64,000 nucleotides of DNA from contig JBMNMP010000001.1 of assembly GCA_050953405.1 (NCBI GenBank), forward strand, positions 558,001-622,000, written 5' to 3'. Every line of letters begins with the position of its first letter. Position 1 is the stretch's first letter. Source of the DNA: RUG100 sp050953405. Lineage in GTDB: Bacteria; Bacillota; Clostridia; Peptostreptococcales; Anaerovoracaceae. The translations under genes and the position numbers were made by a program. A model generated the notes under the pieces. That model made no database searches and was not told the origin of the DNA. It saw only the letters and a list, made by a program, of their open reading frames with translations. Positions 42,835 through 51,110 of this stretch are shown in pieces.

Positions 42835-44759
42835 TAGTACTGAGTGCAAAGGATATTACAAAAGAATACGGCACCGATGTGATACTGCAGGATGTATCCT
42901 TCCATCTGAACAAGGGTGACCGGGTCGGCGTGGTCGGTGCCAACGGAGCCGGCAAGACCACACTGTTGAAAATACTCACCGGAGAGATGTTCGCCAGCTC
43001 CGGCGATTTTTTCGTGGCCCAGGATACGACCATCGGATACCTGAAGCAAAAGGACGAATTCGACGACAGCGGCACCGTGATCGAGGCGGTGAACAAGATA
43101 TTTGCCGACCTGGAACAGATGGAGCGCGACATGCTGGAACTCTCAGAGCGCGCTTCGGCGGCCGGCGGCAAAGAAGCCGAACAGCTGCTGGAGCGGTACG
43201 AGCGGATGCGCGAGGAATTTTCGCGGCGCGGTGGATATGCGTACCGCAGCGAGATGCGCGGTGTGCTCACGAGTATGGCTTTCGGCGAGGAAATGTACGA
43301 CAAAGAGATCGCCACCCTGTCGGGTGGCGAGAGGACGAGGCTGGCACTGGCCTGTCTGCTGCTGAAAAAACCGGATCTGCTGCTGCTGGACGAGCCCACC
43401 AACCATCTGGACATCGGGACCCTGAAGTGGCTGGAGCAATATCTCAAAGCTTACCGGGGCACCATCATGGTGGTCAGCCACGACCGCTACTTCCTCAACG
43501 AGACGGTCAACCGCATTTTTGAAGTGGAGAACCACAGACTCTACCAGTACGACGGCGACTACCATGACTTCGCAGAGAAGAAGAGGCAGAGGCGCGAGGA
43601 AGAGCTGAAGAAGTACAACGCCCAGCAGAAGGAAATCGAAAAGCAGGAGGACATTATCCGGCGCTTCAAGGGACGGGGCACTGAGAAACTGGCCAAGCGC
43701 GCCGCCAGCAGAGAAAAGAAGCTCGAGAAGATGGAGCGCATCGAGCGGCCGCAGGATTTCAAGGGCAAGATGAAGATCCACTTCCGCCAGCGCTTTGAGA
43801 GCGGCAAGGACGTGATCCACGCGGAAGAGCTGGCCAAGAGTTTTGGCTTCGGTGCCGGCCGGCGCCGCCTCTTTCACGGCGTGGAGCTGGACATAAAGCG
43901 CGGCGAGCGCATCTGCATCGTGGGCGCCAACGGCATCGGGAAGACCACACTGATGCGGATGCTGATGGGTGAGCTGAAGCCTGACGAGGGATATATCAAG
44001 ATCGGGCACAATGTGGAATTCGGCTACTACGACCAGGAGCAGAAGATGCTCAACGACAGCAACACGGTACTCGAGGAGGTCAAGAACCAGTATCGTCTGT
44101 ACACGGATACCGAGATGCGGTCTATCCTGGGGCGCTTCCTGTTCCGGGGGGACATGGTGTTCCTGCCGGTGGGCTCGCTGTCCGGCGGGGAAAAGGCAAG
44201 GCTGTCGCTGGTAAAGCTGATGCTCTCGGGAGCCAACGTGCTGCTGCTGGACGAACCCACCAACCACCTGGATATCGACTCCAAGGAGGTCTTTGAAGAG
44301 GCCCTGCTAGAGTTCCCGGGGACGGTGATCGTGGTCAGCCATGACCGGTACTTTCTCAGCCGCATCCCCACGAGGATACTGGAGCTCTCCGAGGACGGGG
44401 TCACGCAGTATCTGGGCAAGTACGATTATTACCTGGAGAAAAAGCAGCAGATAGATTCGGGGCGCAGCTATCTGAACGCTCTCGGCGGCAGAAAGCAGCA
44501 GGAGCAGAGCGTGGAGACCGGCAGCGCCGAAGAGCGCGCCAGGAAGAAGGCGGCCGAAGCCGAAGAGCGCAGGAACAAGAGGCGCGAGGAGCAGGCCATG
44601 GCCGACATCGCGGCCACCGAGGAGAAGATAGAAGAGCTGCAGAACGAGATGTGCAGACCCGAGCTGGCGGACGATTATGAAAAGCTGGCCGGGATGAATA
44701 AAGAGCTGCAGCAGCTGGAGTCCACGCTCGAGGAATTATATGAAAAATGGTTGCAATAG
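42831..44759 (+). CDS. ABC-F family ATPase (ribosome-associated type)
   Basis: 642 residues, two ABC domains and no membrane part. Domain 1: GANGAGKTT, LSGGERTRLALA, LLLLDEPTNHLD. Domain 2: GANGIGKTT, LSGGEKARLSLV, same Walker B. The interdomain linker (about 240-320) is rich in Lys/Glu as in ribosome E-site binding ABC-F proteins, and the C-terminal ~110 residues form a charged coiled coil, as in the Uup/YdiF group. Antibiotic protection cannot be inferred. Overlaps tsaD by four bases. The acpP promoter begins inside its last codons. Confidence 0.93.
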   Translation: MIVLSAKDITKEYGTDVILQDVSFHLNKGDRVGVVGANGAGKTTLLKILTGEMFASSGDFFVAQDTTIGYLKQKDEFDDSGTVIEAVNKIFADLEQMERDMLELSERASAAGGKEAEQLLERYERMREEFSRRGGYAYRSEMRGVLTSMAFGEEMYDKEIATLSGGERTRLALACLLLKKPDLLLLDEPTNHLDIGTLKWLEQYLKAYRGTIMVVSHDRYFLNETVNRIFEVENHRLYQYDGDYHDFAEKKRQRREEELKKYNAQQKEIEKQEDIIRRFKGRGTEKLAKRAASREKKLEKMERIERPQDFKGKMKIHFRQRFESGKDVIHAEELAKSFGFGAGRRRLFHGVELDIKRGERICIVGANGIGKTTLMRMLMGELKPDEGYIKIGHNVEFGYYDQEQKMLNDSNTVLEEVKNQYRLYTDTEMRSILGRFLFRGDMVFLPVGSLSGGEKARLSLVKLMLSGANVLLLDEPTNHLDIDSKEVFEEALLEFPGTVIVVSHDRYFLSRIPTRILELSEDGVTQYLGKYDYYLEKKQQIDSGRSYLNALGGRKQQEQSVETGSAEERARKKAAEAEERRNKRREEQAMADIAATEEKIEELQNEMCRPELADDYEKLAGMNKELQQLESTLEELYEKWLQ

Positions 44760-44779
44760 AACAGCTTCATGGGTATAAT
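44751..44779 (+). promoter_or_regulatory. acpP promoter
   Basis: TTGCAA (44751-44756), 17-base spacer, TATAAT (44774-44779). The -35 box is within the final codons of the ABC-F gene, giving acpP/rex independent transcription. Confidence 0.75.
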
Positions 44780-44813
44780 GGGAAAGAAGTTTAATGATAA
44801 TGGAGGTAATTAT

Positions 44814-45044
44814 ATGACTTTTGATAAAATCAAGGAAATCATAGTTGAACAGCTGGGTGTTGAGCCTGATGACGTAAAGATGGACACACATCTGATGAAG
44901 GATCTGGAGGCTGATTCCCTGGATGCTGTAGAAATCATCATGGCTATCGAAGAGGAATATGACATCGAAGTTCCTGATGAGGAAGCAGAAAAGTTCCAGA
45001 AGGTTTCCGACATTGTTAACTACGTTGAAGAAAAGAGCAACTAG
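44814..45044 (+). CDS. acpP: acyl carrier protein
   Basis: 76 residues, strongly acidic, with the phosphopantetheine site EADSLD (Ser35). Carries acyl chains in fatty acid synthesis. ATG 44814 follows TGGAGG; an earlier in-frame start at 44769 overlaps the promoter. Two bases before rex. The gene is less GC-rich than its neighbours, as is usual for highly expressed acpP. Confidence 0.96.
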   Translation: MTFDKIKEIIVEQLGVEPDDVKMDTHLMKDLEADSLDAVEIIMAIEEEYDIEVPDEEAEKFQKVSDIVNYVEEKSN

Positions 45045-45046
45045 CC

Positions 45047-45682
45047 ATGTCTAAAAACGCAAAAATATCCAATGCGGTCATCAAAAGGCTGCCAAGATAC
45101 AGGAGGTACCTTGGGGATCTGAAGAAGAAGGGTGTAGACAAGATATCATCCGGAGAATTCAGCAGACTGATTGGCTATACAGCGTCGCAGATAAGGCAGG
45201 ATCTGAACAACTTCGGAGGTTTCGGACAACAGGGCTACGGATACAATGTGAGCGATCTCTACGATGAGATCAATAGCATTCTCGGACTCGACAGGGATTA
45301 CAACATCGTGATCGTCGGGGCAGGCAACCTGGGACAGGCTATTGCGGGATACACGCACTACTACAAATCCGGCTTCATAGTCAACAGCATATTCGAGATA
45401 AACCCGAAGATGATCGGATTGAAAATAAACGACATAGAGGTCAGGGATTACGAGGAGCTGGTTCCCTACATGGAGGAGAACGACATCGACCTGGGTATCA
45501 TCTGTACCACGAAGGACAGTGCCCAGGAGGTGGCCGATAAGCTCTGCTCTGCCGGGGTCGCGGGGATATGGAACTTTGCGCCGGTGGATCTGGATGTGCC
45601 CGAGAGCGTCGCTCTTGAGGATGTACATCTCTCAGACAGTCTTCATACTCTGACTTACAAAATGAAGAAGAACCACGAATAA
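45047..45682 (+). CDS. rex: redox-sensing transcriptional repressor Rex
   Basis: 211 residues. N-terminal winged HTH (KISSGEFSRLIGYTASQIRQDLNNFGGFGQQGYGYNV) and C-terminal Rossmann domain IVIVGAGNLGQAIAGY binding NADH/NAD+. It represses fermentative and respiratory genes when the NADH/NAD+ ratio is low. A candidate Rex site lies upstream of the hydratase gene (28444). Follows acpP directly and ends in a shared terminator. Confidence 0.97.
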   Translation: MSKNAKISNAVIKRLPRYRRYLGDLKKKGVDKISSGEFSRLIGYTASQIRQDLNNFGGFGQQGYGYNVSDLYDEINSILGLDRDYNIVIVGAGNLGQAIAGYTHYYKSGFIVNSIFEINPKMIGLKINDIEVRDYEELVPYMEENDIDLGIICTTKDSAQEVADKLCSAGVAGIWNFAPVDLDVPESVALEDVHLSDSLHTLTYKMKKNHE

Positions 45683-45691
45683 AGAACAATA

Positions 45692-45727
45692 AAATAACCG
45701 TTTCCGTAGAAACGGTTATTTATTTTC
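45692..45727 (+). terminator. bidirectional terminator between rex and ferredoxin
   Basis: AATAACCGTTTC and GAAACGGTTATT form a perfect 12-bp stem around CGTA with A upstream and T downstream, suitable in both directions. Confidence 0.85.
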
Positions 45728-45747
45728 TTGGTTAACGCCCGTTCAGA

Positions 45748-45918
45748 TTACTCTGGCTGCGGTGCGTCTGTAGGACATGCTTCTGCGCAAGCGCCACAAT
45801 CAATGCAAGTTGATGCGTCGATTACGTAGATTCCATCTCCCTCGGAAATTGCGTCGATAGGACATTCGCCAGCGCATACTCCGCAAGCGATGCAAGCATC
45901 CGTAATTTTGTAAGCCAT
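45748..45918 (-). CDS. 2[4Fe-4S] ferredoxin
   Basis: 56 residues with two CxxCxxCxxxCP cluster motifs (CIACGVCAGECP and CIDCGACAEACP), the clostridial ferredoxin pattern. Low-potential electron carrier for hydrogenase, pyruvate:ferredoxin oxidoreductase and similar. GGAGG precedes ATG 45918. The gene uses many rarer codons and is less GC-rich than surrounding genes, like acpP. Confidence 0.97.
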   Translation of the reverse strand: MAYKITDACIACGVCAGECPIDAISEGDGIYVIDASTCIDCGACAEACPTDAPQPE

Positions 45919-45988
45919 GATTATCCCTCCTTGTTGTAGAATCATCTATTATTCGATAATAATATCACAGCGGAAGGTATATGTAAAG

Positions 45989-46795
45989 ATGGAAGTGTAC
46001 GCATTATCAGGAAAAAGTGGTACGGGGAAAAGCTATCAGGCGATGAACCTGTGCCGCGACAAAAATATAGACAGCATCATCGATGACGGTCTCTTCATAT
46101 ACAAGAACGAGATAATAGCGGGCAAGTCAGCCAAGCGCGCATCGACCAAGATAGGCGCCGTGAAGACGGCCATGTTTTATGATGACGATCATCGCGACGA
46201 GGTGGCCGAAGCCATAGCCCGCATGAAGCCGGACAGCGTCCTCGTCATCGGGACTTCGGACGGCATGGTCAAAAAAATCGTCAAGCGCCTGGGTCTGCAC
46301 GGTATTGACGAACTGATCCATATCGAGGATATCACCACTGATGAGGAACGCGAGGTTGCTGAAAAACAGCGCAACAGAGAGGGGAAGCACGTGGTGCCTG
46401 CGCCCTCGTTCCAGCTGAAGAGACAGTTCTCCGGATATTTCATGCACCCGGTGCGCATGTTCCGCGGCTGGGGATTCGGCGAGGACAACTTTGCCGAAAA
46501 ATCCGTGGTCAGGCCCACTTACAGCTATCTGGGCAATTTCATCATTTCCGACAAAGTCATCAGCGATATAGTGGCCATGACGGCGAAGAAGATCAACGGC
46601 ATCGTCGATCTGGCGCGCACCATCTCCATCAACCATTCGGGAGAATTGAGCGTGCTCATAATGGTCGAGCTGGATATCAACATGAACGCCTTCACGATCG
46701 CGGAGACCCTTCAAAAACGCTGCTTTGATATGATCGAGGAAATGACGGCCTTCAATGTGAAGAACGTGGATGTGGAGGTGCAGGGCCTGCAATGA
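45989..46795 (+). CDS. P-loop NTPase fused to an Asp23/Gls24-like domain
   Basis: 268 residues. The N-terminus has Walker A GKSGTGKSYQA (8-18), with further strands around VLVIGTSDGMV. From about residue 185 the sequence YSYLGNFIISDKVISDIVAMTAK and the last part ELDINMNAFTIAETLQKR...VDVEVQGL match the Asp23/Gls24 (DUF322) envelope-stress fold. The ribosome binding site is weak (GGAAGG, 11 bases before ATG 45989). It overlaps the glycosylase gene by four bases. Function unknown; the fold pairing suggests a membrane- or envelope-associated switch. Confidence 0.78.
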   Translation: MEVYALSGKSGTGKSYQAMNLCRDKNIDSIIDDGLFIYKNEIIAGKSAKRASTKIGAVKTAMFYDDDHRDEVAEAIARMKPDSVLVIGTSDGMVKKIVKRLGLHGIDELIHIEDITTDEEREVAEKQRNREGKHVVPAPSFQLKRQFSGYFMHPVRMFRGWGFGEDNFAEKSVVRPTYSYLGNFIISDKVISDIVAMTAKKINGIVDLARTISINHSGELSVLIMVELDINMNAFTIAETLQKRCFDMIEEMTAFNVKNVDVEVQGLQ

Positions 46796-47616
46796 ACAGA
46801 GTAGTCATCGACAATGTGAGGGATTTCGATGTCCGCGACACCTTCGAGTGCGGACAGTGCTTTCGCTGGGAAGCCGAGGAAGACGGCAGTTACACCGGCA
46901 TCGCCGCCGGCAGGATAGCCAACATATCGTGCCGCGATGGCAGGCTGGTGCTCGACAACGTTTCCCCGCAGGCTTACAGGGATTTCTGGCACGACTATCT
47001 CGACCTGGGGCGGGACTATGGAAAGATCCGCAGCTATCTGGCTTCCAGGGACGAAGTCATCTGCCGGGCCATGAATTACGGCAGCGGCATCAGGATACTG
47101 GCGCAGGAGGAATGGGAGACACTGGTTTCTTTCATTGTCTCTGCGAACAGCAATATCCCGCGCATCAAAAAGAACATCGGCATGCTGGCGGAGATGTTCG
47201 GGGAACCCGAGGGCGAATACCGCGGCCGCATGTATTATTCGCTGCCGGATGCGGAAAAGATGGCTTCGCTGTCGCTGGAGGACCTGGCACCGGTGAGGCT
47301 GGGATACCGGGCTCCCTATCTGATAAAGACCGCCCGCATGGTGGTCGACGACGGCGGCGTGATCGATGGAGATGATCTCGAAAAGTATGCCGGAGTGGGC
47401 CCCAAGGTGGCCGCCTGCGTTTCCCTGTTCGGCTTTCACCGCATCGACAGCTTTCCCATAGACACCTGGGTAAAGCAGGTCATGAACCGCCTCTATGGCA
47501 TCGAAAAGTCGGACACGGCGGCCATGAGGCAGCTGGCTGAGGAAAGATTCAGTCCCTACGGCGGCATCGCGCAGCAGTACCTCTTCTATTATATGAGGGA
47601 AAATTCCCGCAGCTGA
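46792..47616 (+). CDS. OGG1-type 8-oxoguanine DNA glycosylase/AP lyase
   Basis: 274 residues. An N-terminal OGG_N-like domain (FECGQCFRWEAEEDGSYTG) is followed by the HhH-GPD domain, with the catalytic lysine in GVGPKVAACVSLFGF and the aspartate in PIDTWVKQ. It cuts 8-oxoguanine out of DNA. No FCL iron-sulfur motif, which separates it from MutY/Nth. Coupled to the upstream P-loop gene by overlap. Confidence 0.92.
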   Translation: MNRVVIDNVRDFDVRDTFECGQCFRWEAEEDGSYTGIAAGRIANISCRDGRLVLDNVSPQAYRDFWHDYLDLGRDYGKIRSYLASRDEVICRAMNYGSGIRILAQEEWETLVSFIVSANSNIPRIKKNIGMLAEMFGEPEGEYRGRMYYSLPDAEKMASLSLEDLAPVRLGYRAPYLIKTARMVVDDGGVIDGDDLEKYAGVGPKVAACVSLFGFHRIDSFPIDTWVKQVMNRLYGIEKSDTAAMRQLAEERFSPYGGIAQQYLFYYMRENSRS

Positions 47617-47637
47617 GAGCTTTTTTTCTAAAACCCC

Positions 47638-47665
47638 TTGACATATGAGTGAATCTGAATAAAAT
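47638..47665 (+). promoter_or_regulatory. groESL promoter
   Basis: TTGACA (47638-47643), 16-base spacer, TAAAAT (47660-47665), directly upstream of the CIRCE element. Confidence 0.75.
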
Positions 47666-47670
47666 AGTAA

Positions 47671-47697
47671 TTAGCACTCGGAGATATTGAGTGCTAA
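47671..47697 (+). promoter_or_regulatory. CIRCE element (HrcA operator)
   Basis: TTAGCACTC-N9-GAGTGCTAA, an exact match to the CIRCE consensus, just after the -10 box. HrcA (not in this window) should repress groESL here until heat stress. Confidence 0.97.
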
Positions 47698-47738
47698 CAG
47701 TGCAAATCATAAGATTCATATACATGGAGGTAATAGAA

Positions 47739-48020
47739 ATGAGTTTTGGAATCAAACCATTAGGCGACAGAGTAGTGATCAAGAAACTGGAAGCGAAAGA
47801 AACGACTGCCAGCGGCATTGTGCTGCCGGGACAGGCAAAAGAACAGCCGCAGATGGCTGAGGTCGTAGCGGTTGGACCGGGGACTGACGATGTGACGATG
47901 GAAGTCGAAGTGGGCGATATCGTAATCAATTCACAGTACGCAGGAACTGATGTGAAGTACGAAGGAGAACACTACAGCATACTGGCGCAGAGAGATATAC
48001 TGGCCAAGGTTGAGAAATAA
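47739..48020 (+). CDS. groES: co-chaperonin GroES
   Basis: 93 residues. Family features GIKPLGDRVVIKKLEAKETTASGIVLP and the mobile loop. Forms the heptameric lid on GroEL. ATG 47739 follows GGAGG. Expressed from a CIRCE-controlled promoter. Confidence 0.98.
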   Translation: MSFGIKPLGDRVVIKKLEAKETTASGIVLPGQAKEQPQMAEVVAVGPGTDDVTMEVEVGDIVINSQYAGTDVKYEGEHYSILAQRDILAKVEK

Positions 48021-48036
48021 CAGGAGGAATTAGACA

Positions 48037-49677
48037 ATGGCAAAAGAGATTTACTACGGAGAAGAAGCAAGAAAAAAGCTGCTGGCAGGCGTTGACAAGC
48101 TGGCAGATACAGTAAAAATAACACTGGGACCCAAGGGCAGGAACGTACTTCTGGGCAAAAAGTTCGGAGCTCCGCTGATCACAAATGACGGAGTCACCAT
48201 CGCAAAGGAGATCGAACTGGAAGACTCAGTTGAAGACATGGGAGCTCAGGTGGTAAAGGAAGTTGCCAGCAAGACCAACGATGTTGCCGGTGACGGAACA
48301 ACAACAGCTACACTGCTGGCTCAGATCATCATCAAGGAAGGCTTCAAGAACATTGCAGCCGGCGCAAACCCGATGATCCTCAAGAGAGGTATCCAGGGTG
48401 CAGTTGACGCAGCGGTAGCCGACATCAAAGAACACGCAAATCCGGTACAGGGAAAAGAGAGCATCGCTCAGATCGCTTCCGTATCCGCCGGAGACGAGAA
48501 CATCGGAAAGCTGATCGCTGAGGCGATGGAAAAAGTCGGCAAGGACGGAGTCATCACAGTAGAAGAGAGCAAGACCATGGGAACAACCCTGGAAGTTGTT
48601 GAAGGTATGCAGTTCGACAGAGGCTACCTCTCTCCGTACATGGCCAGCGATATGGAAAAGATGGAAGCTGTTCAGGAGAACCCGCTGATCCTGCTGACAG
48701 ACAAAAAGATTTCAAACATACAGGACATTCTGCCGCTGCTGGAACAGGTAGTCAAATCCGGCAGAAAGCTGCTCATCGTAGCTGAAGATATCGAGGGCGA
48801 GGCTCTGGCAACACTGGTCGTCAACAAGCTCAAGGGAACATTCGACTGCGTAGCCGTCAAGGCTCCGGGATTCGGCGACAGAAGAAAGGCCATGATGGAA
48901 GATCTGGCTATCCTGACAGGCGGCACCGTCATCAGCGAAGAGCTGGGATATGACCTCAAGGAAGCTACACTGGACATGCTGGGAACAGCGGCTACAGTAA
49001 AGGTAGACAAGGAAAACACAACGATCGTAGGCGGAGCAGGCAAGAAAGAAGACATCGATGCCAGAGTTGCTCAGATCAGAAAGCAGATCGAAGATACGAC
49101 TTCTGACTTTGACAGAGAAAAGAGTCAGGAAAGACTGGCAAAACTGACAGGCGGCGTTGCTGTCATCCAGGTCGGTGCAGCTACAGAGACAGAACTGAAG
49201 GAAAGAAAGCTGAGGATCGAAGACGCACTGAACGCCACCAAGGCTGGTGTTGCTGAGGGTATCGTTCCCGGAGGCGGCGTAGCTATGGCAAACGCTATCC
49301 CGGCTGTATCCAAGTACATCAAGGGCCTCTCCGGCGACGAGAAGACAGGCGCCAGCATCATCATGAGAGCGCTCGAAGAACCGGTGAGACAGATCGCTGA
49401 GAACGCAGGATTCGAAGGCAGCGTAGTCGTTGCCAAGGTCATCGCCAGCAAGGCAGGCACAGGATTCAACGCCAGCACAGAGCAGTATCAGGATATGATC
49501 AGCGAAGGTATCGTAGATCCGGCCAAGGTGACCAGATCCGCACTGCAGAACGCGGCTTCAGCGTCCGCGATGCTGCTGACGACCGAAGCAGGCGTAGTAG
49601 ACATCAAGGAAGACAATGCGGCAATGCCTCCAATGGGCGGCGGCGGCATGGGCGGCGGAATGCCGAGCATGATGTAA
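48037..49677 (+). CDS. groL: chaperonin GroEL
   Basis: 546 residues, full length. ATP-binding GPKGRNVLL and DGTTTAT motifs, GAVDAAVADI, and the Gly/Met-rich tail GGMGGGMPSMM. Codon use is strongly biased (AAG, ATC, GCT), as in highly expressed genes. Ends before a terminator. Confidence 0.99.
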   Translation: MAKEIYYGEEARKKLLAGVDKLADTVKITLGPKGRNVLLGKKFGAPLITNDGVTIAKEIELEDSVEDMGAQVVKEVASKTNDVAGDGTTTATLLAQIIIKEGFKNIAAGANPMILKRGIQGAVDAAVADIKEHANPVQGKESIAQIASVSAGDENIGKLIAEAMEKVGKDGVITVEESKTMGTTLEVVEGMQFDRGYLSPYMASDMEKMEAVQENPLILLTDKKISNIQDILPLLEQVVKSGRKLLIVAEDIEGEALATLVVNKLKGTFDCVAVKAPGFGDRRKAMMEDLAILTGGTVISEELGYDLKEATLDMLGTAATVKVDKENTTIVGGAGKKEDIDARVAQIRKQIEDTTSDFDREKSQERLAKLTGGVAVIQVGAATETELKERKLRIEDALNATKAGVAEGIVPGGGVAMANAIPAVSKYIKGLSGDEKTGASIIMRALEEPVRQIAENAGFEGSVVVAKVIASKAGTGFNASTEQYQDMISEGIVDPAKVTRSALQNAASASAMLLTTEAGVVDIKEDNAAMPPMGGGGMGGGMPSMM

Positions 49678-49727
49678 GCGAAAGTAAGCCATAGGTCAAT
49701 GAAACATAAATAACACTATATCGGCAG

Positions 49728-49753
49728 GACCCGCACTGAGTGCGGGCCTTTGT
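49728..49753 (+). terminator. intrinsic terminator of groESL
   Basis: CCCGCAC and GTGCGGG pair around TGA, followed by CCTTTGT. Confidence 0.7.
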
Positions 49754-49799
49754 CGTTCAGACACTCAGAAAGGCCTTTCGGGCAATGAGGACGCTGCAA

Positions 49800-50046
49800 T
49801 GAGTATGTAAGTGCTATATTATACTTGCAGTCAGGATTGGTATATGAAGTACTTGCAAAGAGAGAAAGAGTTGTCTGATAAAGATCATGGAAACACTCGT
49901 GTGCGTTGTATGAGCCGGCGGTCAGAGATGGGCAATGATGATCGCAGGAAAAGACAGAAATGTGGGATAAGAAAACTGCAGGAAGACTTCACAATCCTAT
50001 GAATAGAAGCGGCCGCGCAGAGCAGGGCGGCGCTTCTATTTATTTT
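49800..50046 (+). ncRNA. possible small RNA or small basic protein transcript
   Basis: The stretch between groL and metA (483 bp) holds a TATTAT box (49817-49822) and a strong terminator, AATAGAAGC...GCTTCTATT with T-rich tail (50002-50046). In between, an open frame runs from ATG 49844 (MKYLQREKELSDKDHG) to 50002, 52 residues, very basic, with AGGA seven bases before ATG. The stop codon touches the terminator stem. CTTGCA occurs twice (49824 and 49851 region). It could be an sRNA or a small-protein mRNA; no known family recognised. No SAM riboswitch is seen before metA. Confidence 0.35.
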
Positions 50047-50160
50047 CTGCCGGTTTTGCCGCTTCAGGCGCAGAAATACAGCTTTTTTCTGTTTGCCTTT
50101 TGACCGCCTTTGATATAAAATAGATAACTAAGTATATAGTAAAGGTGGAGTGTGCTGATA

Positions 50161-51087
50161 ATGCCATTGATAATACCAAATGAACTGCCGGCTGCCGGCG
50201 CTTTATTAAAAGAAAATATTTTCACTATGGACGAGGGCGTTGCTGTAAAGCAGGATATACGCCCGCTGAAAATCGTCATCGTGAATCTGATGCCGACAAA
50301 GATAGCGACGGAGACGCAGCTTGCAAGGGTGCTTTCAAACACGGCCCTTCAGGTAGAGCTTACTTTGGTCACCATGGACTCTCACACGGCCAGCCATGTG
50401 CCCAGGCAGCACATGGAGTCTTTCTATGAGACGCTGGATGACATCAAAAAGGAAAAGTTCGACGGTATGATCCTCACCGGAGCCCCGGTCGAAAAACTGG
50501 AATTCTGCGAGGTCGACTACTGGGATGAACTGCAAGACATACTGGAATGGGCGAAGACAAACGTATACAGCAGTATTTTCATCTGCTGGGGGGCCCAGGC
50601 CGCACTGTACTATTACTTTGGAATCGACAAACACATGCTGGACAAGAAGATGTTCGGCATATTTGAACAGAAGGTCGTCCGGGCGCACAATCCACTGATG
50701 CGTGGATTCGACGAAGTCTTTTATGCGCCTCATTCGAGACACACAGAGGTATATAAGGAAGACATTCTCAAACATCCGGAGCTGAGGATACTGGCGGAGT
50801 CGGCGGAGAGCGGCCCGCACATCATGAGCACGGATAACGGCAGACAGATATTCATCATGGGTCACCAGGAATACGACAAGGAGACCCTCGCCGACGAATA
50901 CTGGCGCGATATCGATGCCGGCAAGGACATAGATGTACCCAAGAACTATTTTGTGGATGATGACCCTACAAAAGACGTGATTTTCAGATGGCGTTCACAT
51001 GCCAGCCTGCTGTTTGCAAACTGGCTGAACTATTACGTATATCAGGCAACGCCATATGATATAGAAGAGATGAAGAACACACTGTAA
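50161..51087 (+). CDS. metAA: homoserine O-acetyltransferase of the MetA family
   Basis: 308 residues, MetA fold. Catalytic Cys142 (ICWGAQAAL), His235 and Glu237 (GHQEYD). Residue 111 is Glu (GAPVE); in this family Glu111 goes with acetyl-CoA and Gly111 with succinyl-CoA, so the product is predicted to be O-acetylhomoserine. First step committing homoserine (Hom, 32377) to methionine. ATG 50161 follows GGTGGAG. Next gene guaB is 23 bases downstream. Confidence 0.94.
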   Translation: MPLIIPNELPAAGALLKENIFTMDEGVAVKQDIRPLKIVIVNLMPTKIATETQLARVLSNTALQVELTLVTMDSHTASHVPRQHMESFYETLDDIKKEKFDGMILTGAPVEKLEFCEVDYWDELQDILEWAKTNVYSSIFICWGAQAALYYYFGIDKHMLDKKMFGIFEQKVVRAHNPLMRGFDEVFYAPHSRHTEVYKEDILKHPELRILAESAESGPHIMSTDNGRQIFIMGHQEYDKETLADEYWRDIDAGKDIDVPKNYFVDDDPTKDVIFRWRSHASLLFANWLNYYVYQATPYDIEEMKNTL

Positions 51088-51110
51088 CGTATCAAAGACA
51101 GGAGGAGACA

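Noticed and set aside
42831..44759. Antibiotic-resistance ABC-F assignment
   Set aside because: The protein sits in the tsa housekeeping operon and resembles the general Uup/YdiF group; nothing in the sequence points to a specific drug.
50041..50160. Possible SAM (S-box) riboswitch before metA
   Set aside because: None of the conserved S-box segments (AGAGG, GATGAAACC, GGCAACC) is present.
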